Source: an uncultured Clostridium sp. (GTDB taxonomy: Bacteria > Bacillota > Clostridia > Lachnospirales > Lachnospiraceae). From it: a stretch of DNA of 64,000 nt. Location of the stretch: contig USJW01000001.1 in the NCBI GenBank assembly GCA_900555045.1, positions 33,740 through 97,739 on the forward strand. Reading direction: 5' to 3'. The position numbers and the translations under genes were made by a program. How positions within the stretch are numbered: the stretch's first letter is position 1; each line of letters begins with the position of its first letter. A model generated the notes under the pieces. That model was not told the DNA's origin. It did no database searches and saw nothing but the letters and a program-made list of their open reading frames with translations. This document shows, piece by piece, positions 61,691 through 64,000 of the stretch.

Positions 61691-62653
61691 CTATGGTTCC
61701 TGTCCCTCGGCCTTGTCGGAGCCCGCCACCTCGGCGATAGTCTTCACCAGGCCGGCGATGCCCTGAATCTCAGAGGGGATGATAATCTTTGTGGCTCTGC
61801 CGTTGGCCGCCGCCGCGAACGCCTCCAGGCTCTTGATCTGAAGCACCGCCTGGTCCGCACCCGCTTCCTTGATGTAGCGGATACCTTCCGCCTGAGCCAT
61901 CTGCACGGTGCGGATCGCCTCCGCCTGGCCCTCGGCCTCCTTGATCTTCTTCTCCCGCTCCGCTTCCGCGCGCAGGATCGCGGCCTCCTTCTCAGCCTGG
62001 GCGTTTAACACCGCAGACTCCTTGTGGCCCTCAGCCACCAGGATCATGGACTTCTTCTCGCCCTCCGCCCGGAGGATGGATTCACGGCGCTCGCGCTCCG
62101 CCTTCATCTGCTTCTCCATTGCCTCCTGGATCGCCGCCGGGGGCATAATGTTCTTGAGCTCCACGCGGGTCACCTTGATTCCCCAGGGATCCGTGGCGAT
62201 GTCCAGGGATTCCTGCATCTTCGCGTTGATCGTCTCGCGGGAGGTCAGGGTCTCATCCAGCTCCAGATCGCCGATAATGTTTCTCAGCGTTGTTGCCGTC
62301 AGGTTCTCAATGGCCTGCAGCGGGCGCTCCACGCCGTAGGCGTACAGCTTGGGATCCGTGATATAATAGAACACAACCGTATCGATCATCATGGTCACGT
62401 TGTCCTTGGTGATCACGGGCTGGGGCGGGAAATCCTCCACCTGCTCCCTTAAATCCACCTTCCGGGCCACCCGGTCGATGAAGGGTACCAGAAAGTGGAG
62501 TCCTACGCCGTAGGTCCCCTGGTACGCGCCAAGCCGTTCCACAACCAGCGCCCGCGCCTGGGGCACGATGCGCACGCAGGAGGACACGATGCCAAGCACC
62601 ACCACCATGATAATAATTACAACAAAAAACGTTCCTAAACCGGCAAAAAACAT
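61691..62653 (-). CDS. SPFH/Band 7 membrane protein (QmcA-like)
   Basis: A 320-residue stomatin/prohibitin-family scaffold protein. Residues 4-26 are a membrane anchor (AGLGTFFVVIIIMVVVLGIV), followed by the Band 7 domain (CVRIVPQARALVVERLGAYQ, VGLHFLVPFIDRVARKVDL) and a long Ala/Glu coiled coil (AEREKKIKEAEGQAEAIRTV). Relatives organise membrane microdomains and associate with proteases such as FtsH. AAAGGAG precedes ATG 62653. It is the downstream partner of an NfeD-like gene 33 bases away, a very common pairing. Confidence 0.95.
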   Translation of the reverse strand: MFFAGLGTFFVVIIIMVVVLGIVSSCVRIVPQARALVVERLGAYQGTYGVGLHFLVPFIDRVARKVDLREQVEDFPPQPVITKDNVTMMIDTVVFYYITDPKLYAYGVERPLQAIENLTATTLRNIIGDLELDETLTSRETINAKMQESLDIATDPWGIKVTRVELKNIMPPAAIQEAMEKQMKAERERRESILRAEGEKKSMILVAEGHKESAVLNAQAEKEAAILRAEAEREKKIKEAEGQAEAIRTVQMAQAEGIRYIKEAGADQAVLQIKSLEAFAAAANGRATKIIIPSEIQGIAGLVKTIAEVAGSDKAEGQEP

Positions 62654-62686
62654 ACTTTTTCTCCTTTCACACCTGTCACTTCGCCT

Positions 62687-63112
62687 CTATGCTTTTACCA
62701 TCAGCTTTGCTCCGCTGATCGACGCGACCTCCACCAACGTTCCGGGTTCAAAGGTCTGACCGTCCGCCTGCGCTCTGGCAAGCCAGGTCTGCCCGTTGAT
62801 CACTGCCGTGCCCGTCCCTGCGGTGTTGTCGACCCGCTCCTTCACAACGGCCTTCTGTCCAACCAGACCGTCCACATTGGTCCTCGTCTTCTTCTGCCGG
62901 ATATAGCCGGCCGCCGCGGGGCGCACCAACAACAGCAGAATGAAGGATACGAGCACAAACACGGACAGCTGCGCCTTGACGCCGAATCCCACCGCATAGA
63001 CCGCCAGAGCCGCCAGGGAACCTCCCGCGAACCAGATGCTGGTCAGCGCCGCCGTAGCCGCCTCGATCCCCAAAAACACGAGGAATGCGATCATCCAATA
63101 GACTGCTACCAT
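62687..63112 (-). CDS. NfeD-family membrane protein
   Basis: A ~141-residue short NfeD (without the protease domain). Three membrane segments (VYWMIAFLVFLGIEAATAAL, LAALAVYAVGFGVKAQLSVF and FILLLLVRPAAAGYI) precede the OB-fold NfeD-C domain (LVGQKAVVKERVDNTAGTGT, ending LVEVASISGAKLMV). GGAGGGG seven bases before ATG 63112 sets the start; an in-frame start at 63154 overlaps that site. It works with the adjacent SPFH protein in membrane quality control, by family knowledge. Confidence 0.92.
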   Translation of the reverse strand: MVAVYWMIAFLVFLGIEAATAALTSIWFAGGSLAALAVYAVGFGVKAQLSVFVLVSFILLLLVRPAAAGYIRQKKTRTNVDGLVGQKAVVKERVDNTAGTGTAVINGQTWLARAQADGQTFEPGTLVEVASISGAKLMVKA

Positions 63113-63287
63113 ACAGAATCCCCTCCTTTCCCGAATTTGATTCCATTCTATCATGAAACACTTTAAAAACCAATCATAGGATTGTAAATTTCAGCTTTTC
63201 TTAATATAATCGTAATGCAGAACTCATGCAAACAACGGGTTTACAGGGTATTTGTGACTTTATTGTGTCTAATGGCAGGATATAAGA

Positions 63288-63473
63288 TCACCAGTGCCTG
63301 CTTTTCTCATATTCTTTGACCAACTTTTGCCACAGCCGCTCAAAACCCTCCATGTCTGTCTTCGGCTCCCCCTCGGCCATCACCTCAGTCTCTGCTTCCT
63401 CAAATTCCCGCAGGATGTCATCATCCGAAACGCAGTACAATTGCTGCAATAATTTATCGATTGGATGTGTCAT
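63288..63473 (-). CDS. Small acidic protein of unknown function
   Basis: A 61-residue acidic, probably helical protein: MTHPIDKLLQQLYCVSDDDI, then ILREFEEAETEVMAEGEPKT and a basic-aromatic end LVKEYEKSRHW. AAAGGAGG is seven bases before ATG 63473, a strong site that supports translation. It is divergent from a ribbon-helix-helix gene 99 bases away. I do not recognise a family; an antitoxin-like or accessory role is possible from size and context only. Confidence 0.7.
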   Translation of the reverse strand: MTHPIDKLLQQLYCVSDDDILREFEEAETEVMAEGEPKTDMEGFERLWQKLVKEYEKSRHW

Positions 63474-63572
63474 TTAATCGCCTCCTTTCATATTACAAAA
63501 TATAATACTTTTTATAATATATCTTTGTCAATATCCATAAAATATAATTTATATTATATGGAGGTGCTGCGT
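63474..63572. promoter_or_regulatory. AT-rich divergent promoter region
   Basis: Ninety-nine bases, strikingly AT-rich, with several TATAAT-like hexamers in both directions (for example at 63500-63515 and 63543-63556) and TTGTCA at about 63524. Transcription of both small genes must start here; the individual elements overlap too much to assign. Confidence 0.6.
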
Positions 63573-63755
63573 GTGGATAAGAAATTTGTTGTTCGTCCTA
63601 AAACAGATGACGGAAAGGTCATAATGACAATCAGGATAGACCGCGAATTGCAGGAAAAGTATGATGAGTTGGCCGGGAAAAGCAATCGCTCGCGAAATGA
63701 GCTGGTTTGTATGGCAATGAAATACGCTCTCGAGAATTTAGAGTTTATCGAATAG
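63573..63755 (+). CDS. Ribbon-helix-helix (CopG/Arc-like) protein
   Basis: A 60-residue DNA-binding protein. The N-terminal beta strand VIMTIRIDRELQEKYDELAG (with MTIRID, the ribbon that inserts in the major groove) is followed by helix NRSRNELVCMAMKYALENLE, the RHH arrangement. The start is likely GTG 63573, with GGAGG eight bases upstream; ATG 63558 in frame is directly at the ribosome site. Such proteins are antitoxins, plasmid copy regulators or local repressors; the divergent small gene is a candidate partner. A terminator follows at once. Confidence 0.85.
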   Translation: MDKKFVVRPKTDDGKVIMTIRIDRELQEKYDELAGKSNRSRNELVCMAMKYALENLEFIE

Positions 63756-63761
63756 AAAAGA

Positions 63762-63797
63762 CGGGCTGCCGGAGGAACCGGTAGCCCGCTAATTTTT
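63762..63797 (+). terminator. Terminator of the RHH gene
   Basis: CGGGCTGCCGG (63762-63772) pairs with CCGGTAGCCCG across a 5-base loop, followed by TAATTTTTG. Confidence 0.9.
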
Positions 63798-63876
63798 GTC
63801 TTAACAATAGCAGAATAAGAGGACTAAATTAATCCCAAATTAAAAAGTAGCGCCATTTCTGTTATTTTGGTTATGT

Positions 63877-63972
63877 TTAATCCGCTATGCCAGAATCAGA
63901 AAATGTGCCGAGAGATTTTCCATCTGCATAAAAATATGTTTTTCTCTCATAATGCAAGCGATCCTGTTCATC
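63877..63972 (-). CDS. C-terminal end of an unidentified gene, cut by the contig end
   Basis: From 63972 down to a TAA at 63877-63879 the minus strand reads 31 residues without a stop, including DRLHYERKTYFYADGKSLGT and FSDSGIAD. The pattern (aromatic beta strand, DGKSLGTF turn) looks coding and ends naturally. It is too short to assign. It continues past the contig end, where adapter sequence begins. Confidence 0.4.
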   Translation of the reverse strand, partial: DEQDRLHYERKTYFYADGKSLGTFSDSGIAD

Positions 63973-64000
63973 AGATCGGAAGAGCGTCGTGTAGGGAAAG
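63973..64000. other. Illumina sequencing adapter (assembly artefact)
   Basis: The last 28 bases begin AGATCGGAAGAGC and continue with GTCGTGTAGGGAAAG, which is the Illumina universal (TruSeq read-2 side) adapter as I know it. It is not genomic and marks the end of an assembled contig. Confidence 0.97.

Noticed and set aside
63762..64000. The end of the window as a natural gene boundary or attachment site
   Set aside because: The last 28 bases are sequencing adapter, so no genomic boundary can be inferred.

Overview
This 64-kb window is GC-rich by eye (the last ~500 bases are AT-rich) and looks like the chromosome of an anaerobic Clostridia member, most likely a Lachnospiraceae (Enterocloster/Lachnoclostridium-like). 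The reasons are the [FeFe]-hydrogenase maturation genes hydEGF with their TM1266-type regulator, an ileS controlled by a T-box, the Gram-positive order rimP-nusA-ylxR-ylxQ-infB-rbfA-nrnA-truB-ribF, a YesM/YesN-type two-component system, and strong AGGAGG ribosome sites throughout. The species cannot be fixed by reading alone. Most genes are on the minus strand. The final 28 bases are Illumina adapter sequence, so the window runs to an assembly contig end.

Layout. 1-0.8 kb: pyrimidine salvage (end of a uridine phosphorylase, then cytidine deaminase). 1-2.6 kb: a GyrI-like protein and an NTF2-like, repeat-tailed protein. 2.6-9.8 kb: greA, then a complete four-gene Wadjet (JetABCD) plasmid-defence operon read 9825 to 3136. 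9.9-16 kb: glycogen phosphorylase and ileS with a T-box leader (specifier AUC) and a consensus promoter. 16-20.3 kb: small regulators, DUF3592 and DUF3795 proteins and a large lipoprotein. 20.5-22 kb: nicotinate phosphoribosyltransferase. 22-31.2 kb: the translation/ribosome-maturation operon, with an exceptionally repeat-rich IF-2. 31.3-35.5 kb: nagA, a diguanylate cyclase, two small membrane proteins and an Rpn-type nuclease. 35.8-40.2 kb: TM1266-hydE-hydG-hydF behind a leader that ends in an intrinsic terminator. 40.3-42.6 kb: a cysteine-desulfidase-family gene with a divergent LysR gene.

42.6-53.3 kb: a sugar-acid oligosaccharide locus containing a serine hydrolase, a YesM/YesN-like sensor and regulator, a binding protein, two permeases, a LamG/beta-propeller protein and an LplD-type GH4 alpha-galacturonidase. 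The transporter presumably imports pectin-derived oligosaccharides, which the cytoplasmic enzymes then break down under the control of the two-component system. No ATPase subunit is present, so a shared MsiK/MsmX-type ATPase is implied. 53.5-58.1 kb: branched-chain amino-acid genes leuCD, ilvC and ilvN with a LysR gene divergent from leuCD. 58.2-63.1 kb: HAD phosphatase, NudC, an HPr-like protein lacking the catalytic histidine segment, a MATE exporter and an SPFH/NfeD pair. 63.3-64 kb: a divergent pair of small genes (one ribbon-helix-helix), an unassigned gene end and the adapter.

The most notable items are the Wadjet system, the IF-2 tandem repeats, the unassigned leader RNA of the hyd operon, the pectin-type locus with its unusual LamG-propeller protein, and the terminal adapter artefact.
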